From CAZUAQ01 sp964618455 (GTDB taxonomy: Bacteria > Planctomycetota > Phycisphaerae > UBA1845 > PWPN01): a stretch of DNA of 64,000 bases. Positions 40,523-48,758 of the stretch are shown piece after piece. Under the pieces are notes generated by a model, which had not been told where the DNA came from, did not search any database, and worked only from the letters and a program-made list of their open reading frames with translations. Positions within the stretch are counted from its first letter, which is position 1. Each line of letters opens with the position of its first letter. The position numbers and the translations under genes were made by a program. Location of the stretch: the NCBI GenBank assembly GCA_964618455.1, contig CAZUAQ010000006.1, forward strand, positions 62,001 to 126,000, written 5' to 3'.

Positions 40523-42661
40523 TCATTCCTTCGTTTCGTTGTCGTTGGGGGTTGGGGCTTCCTCGTCGGTCTCGCCTGTCAACGGCCGCCACTCCGGCTC
40601 GACGAAGACGTGATGGCGGCTGATGCGGCGAAGTACGACAAAGACGACGCGTTCGGGCTCGTCCTCGCGGATCTGATCCATCACGTCGCGGAATTCCTCG
40701 ATACTTCGCACGGGTTGATCGTTGATGCGCTGGATGAGGTCGCCGGAGGCGAGTCCGCCGAGCGCGGCCCAGCCCGCCGAGGTGACCTGTTCGATCAGCA
40801 CGCCTTCCACGTCCTCCTCCCATTGCATGGCATCGCGATCGAAGAAAGTCAGCTCGCGGACGGTCATTTCGAAGTCGCGATTGACCTCGCGTAAGGCGTC
40901 GGCCGGCTCGATACGCGTACGCTCGAGTTCCACAGGGATCTCGAGCATCTTTTCCTGCCGCAGGATGTTCAACGTGAGGGTCTCGCCGATCGGCATCCGT
41001 CGAATCACGCGCGACAGCAGCCCCGCGTCGTTCATGCCGCGCGGGTAAATACGCTTGCCATCGAGTCCGACGATGATGTCTCCCTGAAGAAGCTCACTCT
41101 CGGCGGCCAGGGTTCGCGGATAGACGCGCGTGATGCGGAAGCCCTGGTACTTCTCGTCGCCGAGCTGTTCCGCCAGTTTCTGAAGAATCGGCTGCGTCGC
41201 AACCCCCAGCCAGGCCTTGGGCACTTCGCGCGGTGGATCTTCATCGTCGTCCGGTTTCGTCTTCATCAGCGTGAGGTGGTTCTTGCCCATCACCTCGTAT
41301 TCCACGACGACGTACTCGGGAAGCGGCTTCATCTCCATGATCGAGTCGTACGCAGCGAGAAAGGCCTGGAGATCATCGATCGAATGATCGGCAATTCGGC
41401 GGATCACGTAGCCCCGCCCGATCTGCGGTTCGGCCAGCGCGGCGGGGCCTCCATCGCGCACACTGGTGACAAGGACGCCCTCGGTGGAATCGAGCCGGCG
41501 CTCACGTGCGATCCGGTCGGTGATGCTCATGGCGGTCATGCCCCAGTTGCGAAACGCCCGCTCCTCGCCGAGATCCTGCTCGAGCCTGGCGGTAGTGATC
41601 GTGGTCTCTTTCCGCTCGCCGTCGCGGAGATAGATCACCTCCAGCGTGTCGCCGACCTTCTTGCGAGCGACCCGATCCAGGAGGGGCGGGATCTCCTCAT
41701 CGAAGCGAATCGTCACCGGTTCGCCATCCAATTCGACGAGGACATCGCCCGCCTCGAGTCCGCCCTCGGCTGCCGGGCCGTCGCTCACCACGGAGTTGAC
41801 GAAGATGCCTTCCTCGTAACCGGTTTTCTCGATGGAGCGGATGCTCATGCCGACCCAGCTTCGCTCGACTTCGCCGTTTGCGATGAGTTGGTCGCTGATA
41901 CGCCTGGCGAGGTTGCTCGGAATAGCAAATCCGATCGCGGATCCGCCGAGCTGGTTCACACCGACGATCTCACCTTCGAGGTTGACCAGTGGCCCGCCAC
42001 TGTTGCCGGGATGGATGAGGGCGTCGTGCTGGATCCACTGCGTGAACATGCCCGAGCGCTGGCCGGCCCGCAGTTTCATCCCGCCACTTTCTCCGGCGGT
42101 GCCGAAGACGCGCTGGGTATTGGACACGATGCCGAGTGTGACGGATCGCGAGAGCGAAAAGGGCGAACCCATGGCCATGACGTAATCGCCGATTTCAAGC
42201 TGGTCCGAATCGCCGAACGCCGCCACCGGCAAGGGGCCTGAGCCGTCATCGTAGAGAGAGAGATCCAGTTGCAGAACCGCCAGGTCGGTCAGGGCGTCCT
42301 CGCCGAGAAGCTTGGCAGGGATTCGCTGTTTATCCTCCATCGTGCAGGTAAAGGAAACACCCTCGTGCGTGACGTGCTGGTTGGTGAGCACGTGGCCGTC
42401 CTTGCTGATGATCGTGCCGCTGCCGACCGCCTGGCTCTTGTGTTCCTTGCCGTCCCAGTAACGGATAGTGATGACGTCGATGTTGACCAGCGCGGGAAAG
42501 ACCTTGTCGCGCGCCTGGCGGGTCATCGCGTGGATCCCCTGTCGAAGCGACGCGCTTTCTTCAGCGTGGGCGGAGGGAAGGGGGACGAAACACAGGGATA
42601 AGATGAGCGCCCAGGGTGTATACATATGCATATGGATACGTACTTTGCGAAGATCGTGCAT
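40523..42661 (-). CDS. HtrA/DegP-like serine protease with four PDZ-like domains
   Basis: A 712-residue exported protease: signal peptide ending near AHAEES, trypsin-like domain with a full triad (His96 in TNQHVTHE, Asp126 in LTDLAVL, Ser221 in GNSGGP). It then has four PDZ-like segments (roughly 268-360, 375-460, 495-590 and 605-690), each with a central G-D-V/I-L-V/I turn (EAGDVLVEL, GRGYVIRRI, QGDIIVGL, ASGDLIQRI). DegP and DegQ have two PDZ domains, so the number is unusual. It should digest or hold damaged periplasmic proteins. The acidic C-terminal end is short. Upstream, TTGACA lies near the start but with a poor 20-base gap to CATAAT. Confidence 0.86.
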   Translation of the reverse strand: MHDLRKVRIHMHMYTPWALILSLCFVPLPSAHAEESASLRQGIHAMTRQARDKVFPALVNIDVITIRYWDGKEHKSQAVGSGTIISKDGHVLTNQHVTHEGVSFTCTMEDKQRIPAKLLGEDALTDLAVLQLDLSLYDDGSGPLPVAAFGDSDQLEIGDYVMAMGSPFSLSRSVTLGIVSNTQRVFGTAGESGGMKLRAGQRSGMFTQWIQHDALIHPGNSGGPLVNLEGEIVGVNQLGGSAIGFAIPSNLARRISDQLIANGEVERSWVGMSIRSIEKTGYEEGIFVNSVVSDGPAAEGGLEAGDVLVELDGEPVTIRFDEEIPPLLDRVARKKVGDTLEVIYLRDGERKETTITTARLEQDLGEERAFRNWGMTAMSITDRIARERRLDSTEGVLVTSVRDGGPAALAEPQIGRGYVIRRIADHSIDDLQAFLAAYDSIMEMKPLPEYVVVEYEVMGKNHLTLMKTKPDDDEDPPREVPKAWLGVATQPILQKLAEQLGDEKYQGFRITRVYPRTLAAESELLQGDIIVGLDGKRIYPRGMNDAGLLSRVIRRMPIGETLTLNILRQEKMLEIPVELERTRIEPADALREVNRDFEMTVRELTFFDRDAMQWEEDVEGVLIEQVTSAGWAALGGLASGDLIQRINDQPVRSIEEFRDVMDQIREDEPERVVFVVLRRISRHHVFVEPEWRPLTGETDEEAPTPNDNETKE

Positions 42662-42827
42662 CGATAACTACCTAATTATGGCCGGCTCGCACCCGGGCGG
42701 TGTCAATACGCCCTTCGACGGGATTCAGTGTCGTCGAGATAGGGGAGGGGATCAAGGCCGAGGCGGATGGCATCGGGCAGGATAGCGTGCGTCGGGGTCA
42801 ATGGTTAGCAGTAGTGCTTCCATCGAA

Positions 42828-43850
42828 TTACGGAATTGAAATGTGATCCGTATCACGGTACCGGTACAGGTTCAGGACTTTCCTGTGGCCGGGGAGGCGC
42901 GGCTGTTTCGGAGCGGGTGAGTCACCGTACCAGAACGCCACGGACGAATACCAGTAGGGTTTGAGCCGGTCCGGATCCCAGGGGTTCAGGAATGAGAACC
43001 AGATCCGCTTGTCAAAGGTAATCGGATCGTGCTCGTGGAAACGGTACATCGTGACCATGGACCGAAGCGCATCTTTCAGCGGCACGCCGTGATGCGGCCC
43101 GGCGAACTCGCCGTCGCGGAAGTACCATCCTCCGTTGAAGTAATCCTCCAGCCCCGTGCCGACCATGCGCGGCGTGTCCCAGTCGTCATCGATGTAGACA
43201 TACTCCGGCGCCTCGAGAAACGACAGGTAGTGTGGCAGTTCTCCCTGCATGTACAGGAACATGCCGGCGAAATGACCGCGGCCCCTGGCGTCAAGATTCA
43301 GCGCTTCGTCGGGACCTTCGCATCGGTCGGTGCGAAACTGCGTGCAGAAATAATCGGCGTCTTCGGGCAGGGCGTCGAGCTCCTGGTAGTTGATGTTGCA
43401 GAAGAGATCCGTGTGCAGCTTGGGATGACGATTCTCGATCTCGATTCGGAATCCCCGGCGAAACGGCATCGGCCAGAGGCTGTAGAATCCACCGCTCGAG
43501 GTCCCGATGAACCGGCTCGTGAACGAATTAAACTCGCATTGGCCGGCGCCGAAGAAGTCACCGACGGGCGCTTCCACCGCCGGGGTCTTCGCCCCGTCCC
43601 AGGTGATCCGCAGGATCAGTGACTTGAGCATGGTCGGGTCGATGGCGGCCGGCGGATGCCAGTGCTGAAAAAACCAGCCGGGGAACGTCAGCCACATGCG
43701 CGAGATGTAGCCGCCGCCTTCCGCCTCGGCGATGGTCTTCCGGTCACCGGGGCGTAGCAGCACGGTCTTGCTTCGCTGGTCGAGGTCGAACGTGGTCAAT
43801 TGCCGTGAGATGCCCGCCGGGCGACGTGTGATGTCCAGGGGATCGTGCAT
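42828..43850 (-). CDS. DUF2961/GH172-family protein
   Basis: A 340-residue member of DUF2961, now GH172 in the carbohydrate-active enzyme scheme. Recognisable landmarks are AEGGGYISRMWLTFPG, TPAVEAPVGDFFGAG, FRRGFRIEIENRH, YIDDDWDTPRMVGTGLEDYFNGGWYF and GPHHGVP. The DDW..P.M.GTG.EDYF segment is the active-site core, carrying the acidic catalytic residues. Characterised members act on alpha-D-fructofuranoside and arabinofuranoside bonds; the substrate here is unknown. No signal peptide. The start at ATG 43850 is favoured since it lies right before the family's usual N-terminus (DPLDITRRPAG), ~30 bp after the nuclease gene's stop, so they may be one operon. Confidence 0.85.
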   Translation of the reverse strand: MHDPLDITRRPAGISRQLTTFDLDQRSKTVLLRPGDRKTIAEAEGGGYISRMWLTFPGWFFQHWHPPAAIDPTMLKSLILRITWDGAKTPAVEAPVGDFFGAGQCEFNSFTSRFIGTSSGGFYSLWPMPFRRGFRIEIENRHPKLHTDLFCNINYQELDALPEDADYFCTQFRTDRCEGPDEALNLDARGRGHFAGMFLYMQGELPHYLSFLEAPEYVYIDDDWDTPRMVGTGLEDYFNGGWYFRDGEFAGPHHGVPLKDALRSMVTMYRFHEHDPITFDKRIWFSFLNPWDPDRLKPYWYSSVAFWYGDSPAPKQPRLPGHRKVLNLYRYRDTDHISIP

Positions 43851-43879
43851 GTCCTGATGGCCTCCAGGCTTGTCCCGTC

Positions 43880-44512
43880 TCAATTCCTGGCACGCGACGC
43901 CATATCGGCTTCGCGGCGTTGCTTCCACTCGGGCATCTGTTCGGGGGTAATCCCGCGCCACAGCCCGGCGAAGGTCTTTCTCGCCCTGGCCTCGAGTTCC
44001 ACGAAACGCGTACGCCAGGGATGCTTGAAGCGCGTGTCGGCGTAGGCGTAACCGTGGATCAGCAATTCCTCGTTCAGCATGACGTCCGAGTCGGCAAGAT
44101 AAACGTAGGCGAGTAATCGGTCGTACTTGTCACGGGTTTGCTCCGGAACGAGGACGATCCGCACTGCTTTTGCCTCCACAAGCGAGGCGGTGAATGCACC
44201 GGCTTCCTCGCCGTAATACATGGCGCCTCCTGGGCTCTTGGACGATTCCGGCGTGTCCACACCCCACAGGCGGATGCGTGTCTTGAGGTCATTACTGTCG
44301 AGGATGGCGATGTCCAATGTGTCGCCATCCACCACGTACACGCAGAGCGCCGTCTTGTTGTGATACCGCTCGACATCGGAAGTACCCGGATACAAGATCC
44401 GCAGTGTGACGACCAGCGCCACGACGAGTACGAGCCCCCCGACCGTCTTGGGACGTCGACGCCATATACGTGGTCGGACGCGCCGTCGGAATGAACGTGG
44501 TCGGGCGCACAT
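43880..44512 (-). CDS. Membrane-anchored thermonuclease-family (SNase-like) nuclease
   Basis: A 210-residue protein with a very basic cytoplasmic start (Arg-rich), one transmembrane helix (about 24-42), and a staphylococcal-nuclease OB fold. The nuclease motifs are VDGDTLDIAI (Ca2+ Asp), TRIRLWGVDTPESS (Arg/Glu catalytic) and TRDKYDRLLAYVYL (Arg). The key residues appear conserved, so it should degrade DNA or RNA near the outer face of the membrane. ATG 44512 has AAGGA 9 bases upstream; the frame is open further upstream to 44578. It runs into the DUF2961 gene downstream. Confidence 0.87.
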   Translation of the reverse strand: MCARPRSFRRRVRPRIWRRRPKTVGGLVLVVALVVTLRILYPGTSDVERYHNKTALCVYVVDGDTLDIAILDSNDLKTRIRLWGVDTPESSKSPGGAMYYGEEAGAFTASLVEAKAVRIVLVPEQTRDKYDRLLAYVYLADSDVMLNEELLIHGYAYADTRFKHPWRTRFVELEARARKTFAGLWRGITPEQMPEWKQRREADMASRARN

Positions 44513-44646
44513 GCTCAGCTTCCTTCGTGAATGGCGAACCCGGTTCAGGAATGTAGAAGCTTCACGAGAGCGGGTCAAGCAGGGGCACCGCGTGCGAGGA
44601 GCGGACGCAACATCAGCGCCATCCGCAGTTGCCGTCGGCGATGGGT

Positions 44647-45585
44647 TCAGCTCCAGTTCTCGCGATACCAGTCGATGGCGCGTTTCAGACCCTCGTCGAA
44701 GGAGACGATCGGCTCATAGCCGATGACTTGCTTCGCCAGGCTGATGTCCGCGAGGGAGTGCTTCACGTCCCCGGCGCGTGTCGGCTCGTAAGTCGGCTGA
44801 ACGTCGGTGCCGAGAAACGCGTTGATGCGGGCGATGATCTTGTTGATGGAGATCCGTTCACCGCACGCGATGTTGATCGCTTCACCGGAGGTCTTCTCCG
44901 CGTTGGCGGCCAGAAGGTTCGCGTGAATGACGTTATCGATGTACGTGAAATCACGCGTCTGCTCGCCGTCGCCAAAGACGACCGGCGGCTCCCCGCGAAG
45001 GATGCGCGTGACGAACGCGGGAATCGCCGCGGCGTATTGACTCTTCGGATCCTGCCGCGGGCCGAAGACATTGAAGTAACGCAGTGAAATCGTCTCCAAT
45101 CCCCAGCAGGCCACGAAGGCCTGGTTATAGAATTCGCCCAACAGCTTTTGCACGGCGTAGGGGCTGAGAGGCTGGGGCTTGACGTTCTCGCGTTTCGGCA
45201 ACTCGGGAAGATCCCCGTACGCGCTGCTGCTGGCGGCGAAGACCAGGCGGCGCACCTGTCGATCACGGGCCGCAGAGAGAATATTGAATGTCCCGTTGAC
45301 GTTGGCATCGTGCGATGCGCCCGGTTGTTCGACCGACTTGGGTACCGAGGGAATCGCACCCTGATGAAAAACCACCTCAATGCCGTCGCACGCCTTCAGG
45401 CAGTCCTCGGGATTGCGGATATCGCCTTCAAAGAAATCGATGCGGTCAAGGAACGGGGTCAGGTTTTCACGCTTGCCCGTCGCCAGGTTGTCGATCACGC
45501 GGACCGAATGCCCATCGGCAACCATTCGCTCCACCAGGTGAGATCCGATAAAACCCGCGCCGCCCGTCACAAGATAGTTTGCCAT
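44647..45585 (-). CDS. NAD-dependent nucleotide-sugar epimerase (GalE/WbpP-like SDR)
   Basis: A 312-residue extended short-chain dehydrogenase. The NAD-binding loop is GGAGFIGSH (8-16), the active-site Ser is near 120-121 (AASSSAYGD), and the catalytic pair Tyr143/Lys147 sits in SPYAVQK. FGPRQDPKSQYAAAIP is typical of UDP-GlcNAc or UDP-glucose 4-epimerases. It interconverts C4 epimers of UDP-sugars for envelope glycans. The substrate (Glc/Gal, GlcNAc/GalNAc or the uronic acid forms) cannot be told from the sequence. It stands between a D-3-phosphoglycerate dehydrogenase-like gene and the nuclease gene and could serve the exopolysaccharide genes at the window start. Confidence 0.87.
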   Translation of the reverse strand: MANYLVTGGAGFIGSHLVERMVADGHSVRVIDNLATGKRENLTPFLDRIDFFEGDIRNPEDCLKACDGIEVVFHQGAIPSVPKSVEQPGASHDANVNGTFNILSAARDRQVRRLVFAASSSAYGDLPELPKRENVKPQPLSPYAVQKLLGEFYNQAFVACWGLETISLRYFNVFGPRQDPKSQYAAAIPAFVTRILRGEPPVVFGDGEQTRDFTYIDNVIHANLLAANAEKTSGEAINIACGERISINKIIARINAFLGTDVQPTYEPTRAGDVKHSLADISLAKQVIGYEPIVSFDEGLKRAIDWYRENWS

Positions 45586-45682
45586 AATACTCCACCGCAG
45601 TTGGCCCGCCGACGCGATCTCGTCATTCCCACCGGAGGGGCGTTATTCAGACTTCAGCCACAATGCACCCGTTTGTACGATG

Positions 45683-46660
45683 TCAATTGACTTCCGGATC
45701 GGCTGGATAGTGTGGTTCCTTGCCTTCCAATACGCGGATCACATCGTCGACCACGTCGTTCATGGCGGTGATGCCCTCAAAGGTACGCGAGGCAATGTGG
45801 GGCGTCATCACGCAATTCGGCGCAGTTCGAATCGGATGATCCATGGGAGGCGGTTCGGGGTCAAATACGTCCAGCGCGGCCCCGGCGAGTTTCCCCGCCG
45901 CCAGCGCCTCGGCCAGCGCCATATTATCGACCACCGGCCCGCGCGACGTGTTGATCAGGTAAGCCGTCGGCCGGAAGCAGGCCAGTGCGCGGGCGTCGAC
46001 CATGCCGCAGGTTCGCCGCGTCAGCGGCACGTGAAACGTGACCACATCCGCTTGCGCGTAAACCGCCTCGGCGGATTCACAGGCGCGTGCCGGAAAGGGC
46101 AGCCAGCCGGTTTCCCGGATGTCGTGGTAGATGATCTCCATGCGCATCCCGTTGTGCATTCGGTCGCCGACCTCGCGGCCGATCCGCCCCATACCAATGA
46201 TGCCGAGGGTCTGGTGTTGCAGCTCGGTGTTCGTCGGCATGCCGGCGCGAAGTTCCTTGTAGCCTCCGGCACGCATGGCGGCATCGTGCGAAGCGATCCC
46301 GCGCTGCGCCGCCACGATCAGCCCGACCGTCAATTCCGCCACCGCCACCGTGCAGGCCGCCGGCGTGTGCACCACCTGGATCCCCGCCGCCAGCGCCGCC
46401 GGAACATCGATGTTGTCCAATCCGACACCCGCGCGACCGATAACCCGAAGGCGCCCCGACTGCCTGGCGGCTTCGATGACCTTCGCCGTGACCTGGGAAT
46501 ACGTCCGCACCACGAGCGCATCGGCCTCGGTCACTGCCCGGCAGAGATCCGCCTCGCTCGGCTGATCGAGTTGGACGACCTCGCCCGCGGCGGCAAGCTT
46601 TTCCCTCGCCGGCTCGCTGACGGTGTCTGCCACGATAATACGGTGCCGCTCATCGCTCAT
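45683..46660 (-). CDS. D-3-phosphoglycerate dehydrogenase-like 2-hydroxyacid dehydrogenase
   Basis: A 325-residue D-isomer-specific 2-hydroxyacid dehydrogenase. The substrate-binding domain has VIGRAGVGLDNIDV. The NAD domain has GMGRIGREVG (about 155-164) and the active-site signature INTSRGPVVD with Arg, then Asp/Glu and the catalytic His in MTPHIAS. It is short compared with SerA proteins that carry an ACT domain, and ends right after the catalytic core. It would oxidise 3-phosphoglycerate in serine synthesis, though a related keto-acid reductase is equally possible. Divergent from cysC, with a 174-bp gap holding the cysC promoter. Confidence 0.85.
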   Translation of the reverse strand: MSDERHRIIVADTVSEPAREKLAAAGEVVQLDQPSEADLCRAVTEADALVVRTYSQVTAKVIEAARQSGRLRVIGRAGVGLDNIDVPAALAAGIQVVHTPAACTVAVAELTVGLIVAAQRGIASHDAAMRAGGYKELRAGMPTNTELQHQTLGIIGMGRIGREVGDRMHNGMRMEIIYHDIRETGWLPFPARACESAEAVYAQADVVTFHVPLTRRTCGMVDARALACFRPTAYLINTSRGPVVDNMALAEALAAGKLAGAALDVFDPEPPPMDHPIRTAPNCVMTPHIASRTFEGITAMNDVVDDVIRVLEGKEPHYPADPEVN

Positions 46661-46725
46661 GGTCGGAGCATTATCCCGACCCGCTCACGGATCGACAAGC
46701 GTCCGGCGGGATCATGCCAGGGCTG

Positions 46726-46754
46726 TTGTTCCCCCGATACCGATCCTCTATACT
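46726..46754 (+). promoter_or_regulatory. Promoter of cysC
   Basis: TTGTTC (46726-46731) and TATACT (46749-46754) with a 17-base spacer. The -10 matches five of six, the -35 only the first three bases. Transcription would start near 46761, ~75 bp before the cysC ATG. Confidence 0.5.
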
Positions 46755-46834
46755 CGCTCGTTCCCACCTTCGCGGCGGGCCACCGGACTCGTTAATCAGG
46801 TAAAGTGAACAATATACAGGTACTGGAGTAAGTC

Positions 46835-47470
46835 ATGACGGAAATCAAGGCAACGAACATCACCTGGCATGAAGGCCACGTCGGCCGTGAGACGCGCGAG
46901 CAGATGCTCAAGCAGAAGGGCGTCACCATCTGGTTCACCGGGCTGAGCGGCTCGGGCAAGAGCACGATCGCGTTTACGGTCGAGCACGCCATCGTCGGGC
47001 GCGGCCACCTGGCCTACGTCCTCGACGGTGACAACATCCGCCACGGCCTGAACAAGAACCTGGGCTTCTCGGCCGAGGATCGCGAGGAGAACATCCGCCG
47101 CATCGGCGAAGTGGCCAAGCTCTTCGCCGATACCGGCGTCATCACGCTGACCAGCTTCATCAGCCCGTATCGCAAAGATCGCGACCAGGTCCGCAAGATC
47201 CACGAAGAGGCGGGCATGACCTTCGTCGAAGTTTTCGTGGACGTGCCGCTGGAGGAGTGCGAAAATCGCGATCCCAAGGGGCTCTACAAAAAGGCCCGCG
47301 CCGCCCTGGCAGAGGGCAAGGGCATGGGCTTCACGGGGATCGATGATCCGTACGAAGCGCCGGAGAAGGCCGAAGTCGTGGTCAAGAACGCCAAAGGCTC
47401 GCTCGAGGATGCCGCCGCGCAGGTCATCGCCTACCTCGAAGAGAAGGGCATCCTCCCGAAGGCCGGCTGA
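46835..47470 (+). CDS. cysC: Adenylylsulfate kinase
   Basis: A 211-residue APS kinase with P-loop GLSGSGKS (36-43), DGDNIRHGLNKNLGFS (APS binding), EENIRRIGEVAKLFADTG and the lid ISPYRKDRDQVR ... EVFVDVPLEECENRDPKGLYKKAR. It makes PAPS from APS with ATP for sulfate assimilation or for sulfating glycans or metabolites. Stand-alone: no ATP sulfurylase or reductase neighbour is present, which leaves open whether it serves assimilation or sulfate-ester formation. Ribosome binding site GGAGTAA lies 4-6 bases upstream. An intrinsic terminator follows at 47521. Confidence 0.95.
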   Translation: MTEIKATNITWHEGHVGRETREQMLKQKGVTIWFTGLSGSGKSTIAFTVEHAIVGRGHLAYVLDGDNIRHGLNKNLGFSAEDREENIRRIGEVAKLFADTGVITLTSFISPYRKDRDQVRKIHEEAGMTFVEVFVDVPLEECENRDPKGLYKKARAALAEGKGMGFTGIDDPYEAPEKAEVVVKNAKGSLEDAAAQVIAYLEEKGILPKAG

Positions 47471-47520
47471 GCGTCGGTCGGGACGATTGACTGTTCCCCC
47501 GAAATCTGATTTTCCCGAAG

Positions 47521-47559
47521 GGACCCACCGGGTATCATGACTCGCGTGGGTCCTTTCTT
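47521..47559 (+). terminator. Intrinsic terminator of cysC
   Basis: GGACCCAC (47521-47528) and GTGGGTCC (47546-47553) form an 8-bp stem with a 17-base loop, followed by TTTCTT. It lies 50 bp after the cysC stop. A possible early in-frame start for the next gene (47537) falls inside this hairpin, which argues against that start. Confidence 0.75.
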
Positions 47560-47593
47560 ATGCCGCAATCCAACTCCGCCATGGGAGGCCATC

Positions 47594-48715
47594 ATGTTTC
47601 ATCGAGGACGTGTTGCAGGCGGACTGTTGCTGCTGATCGCTGCAGGGGTTGTCATTCTGAGTGGGTGCCTGGCCCCGCGAAGCTACCGGCAGGTGAAATC
47701 GTCGCGCCCGGGACGACCGCTCAATGATAGCGTCTGCATGGTCTATTCGAAGCACTACCAGATCAACATGGGCGGTGCCGAGCGTCTGCACCCGTTCGAT
47801 ATCAACAAGTACGCCCGCATCTACCTGCGGCTTCAGACGGAAGGCTATTTGCGTCCGAGCGATGTCTTCGTGCCTGAGTCGATCGCGCAGGAGGAGATCG
47901 AGCGGGTCCACAATCCGAAGTACCTGGCCACGTTGCAGAATCCGCATGATCTTGCCCGCTATCTCGAGTTCGGCCCGGTCAGGCTGGTCTCGGCGGAGTT
48001 GACAGACCTCGGTGTGCTCGCCCCGTTCCGCCGGGCGACCGGGGGAACCTTGCTGGCGGCGCGGCTTGCGCTCGAGCACGGGATCGGAATCAATCTCGGC
48101 GGTGGGTACCATCACGCCGAGCCGGATCGTGGGGGCGGATTCTGCATCTATGCCGACATGCCCATCGCCATCCGCACGCTTCAGGAGGAAGGGCGGATCC
48201 GCCGGGCCCTGGTCGTCGACGTGGACGTGCACCAGGGCAACGGCACCGCCGCGTGCGTCGCCGACGACCCGGACGTGTTCACCTTCGATCTCTTTCAGGA
48301 AGACATCTACCCGCACCCGAAGCGGACCAACGATTGGGACATCCCGCTCCCGGCGGGGACGGATGATGAGGTTTATCTGGCGACGCTCTCTCATCATCTT
48401 CCCAAGGCCTTCGACCGTGCCGAGCCGGACATCGTGTTTCTGCAGGCGGGGGTGGACGTGCTTCGAGGTGATCCGCTGGCAAGTTTCGAACTGACGCCGC
48501 GGGGCGTTATCCAGCGGGATGCCATGATCTTCCGGGAGGCGCGGCAGCGCAACGTGCCGATCGTCATGGTACTGGGTGGAGGGTACGGAAAGGACGCGTG
48601 GGCTGCCCAGTACCGCTCGATCGCGAACCTCATCGACACCTGCGGGCTTCGCGGCAACGAACGGCCGTATCCGCATCGCCATCCATCGGCGAAAGAGAAG
48701 CTCTATACCAAGTGA
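47594..48715 (+). CDS. Histone-deacetylase-family hydrolase, predicted lipoprotein
   Basis: A 373-residue protein with a clear lipoprotein signal: basic start, hydrophobic core GLLLLIAAGVVI and lipobox LSGC (Cys25). The rest is a class-II-like HDAC/AcuC/acetylpolyamine amidohydrolase fold: GINLGGGYHHAEPDRGGGFC (active-site His pair), the Zn-binding DVDVHQGNG (about residues 209-217), the second Asp in LQAGVDVLRGDP, and VMVLGGGYG. The Zn set is complete. Such enzymes hydrolyse N-acetyl groups; on the outer face of the membrane the substrate might be an acetylated polyamine, sugar or peptide. ATG 47594 has GGGAGG 5-6 bases upstream. Confidence 0.84.
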   Translation: MFHRGRVAGGLLLLIAAGVVILSGCLAPRSYRQVKSSRPGRPLNDSVCMVYSKHYQINMGGAERLHPFDINKYARIYLRLQTEGYLRPSDVFVPESIAQEEIERVHNPKYLATLQNPHDLARYLEFGPVRLVSAELTDLGVLAPFRRATGGTLLAARLALEHGIGINLGGGYHHAEPDRGGGFCIYADMPIAIRTLQEEGRIRRALVVDVDVHQGNGTAACVADDPDVFTFDLFQEDIYPHPKRTNDWDIPLPAGTDDEVYLATLSHHLPKAFDRAEPDIVFLQAGVDVLRGDPLASFELTPRGVIQRDAMIFREARQRNVPIVMVLGGGYGKDAWAAQYRSIANLIDTCGLRGNERPYPHRHPSAKEKLYTK

Positions 48716-48758
48716 GCATAGCGGACTGATACGGAGAGTATGTCGGGTTGGGCAGCCG

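Noticed and set aside
42662..42710. TTGACA upstream of the HtrA gene as a promoter
   Set aside because: The nearest -10-like hexamer (CATAAT) is 20 bases away, outside normal spacing.
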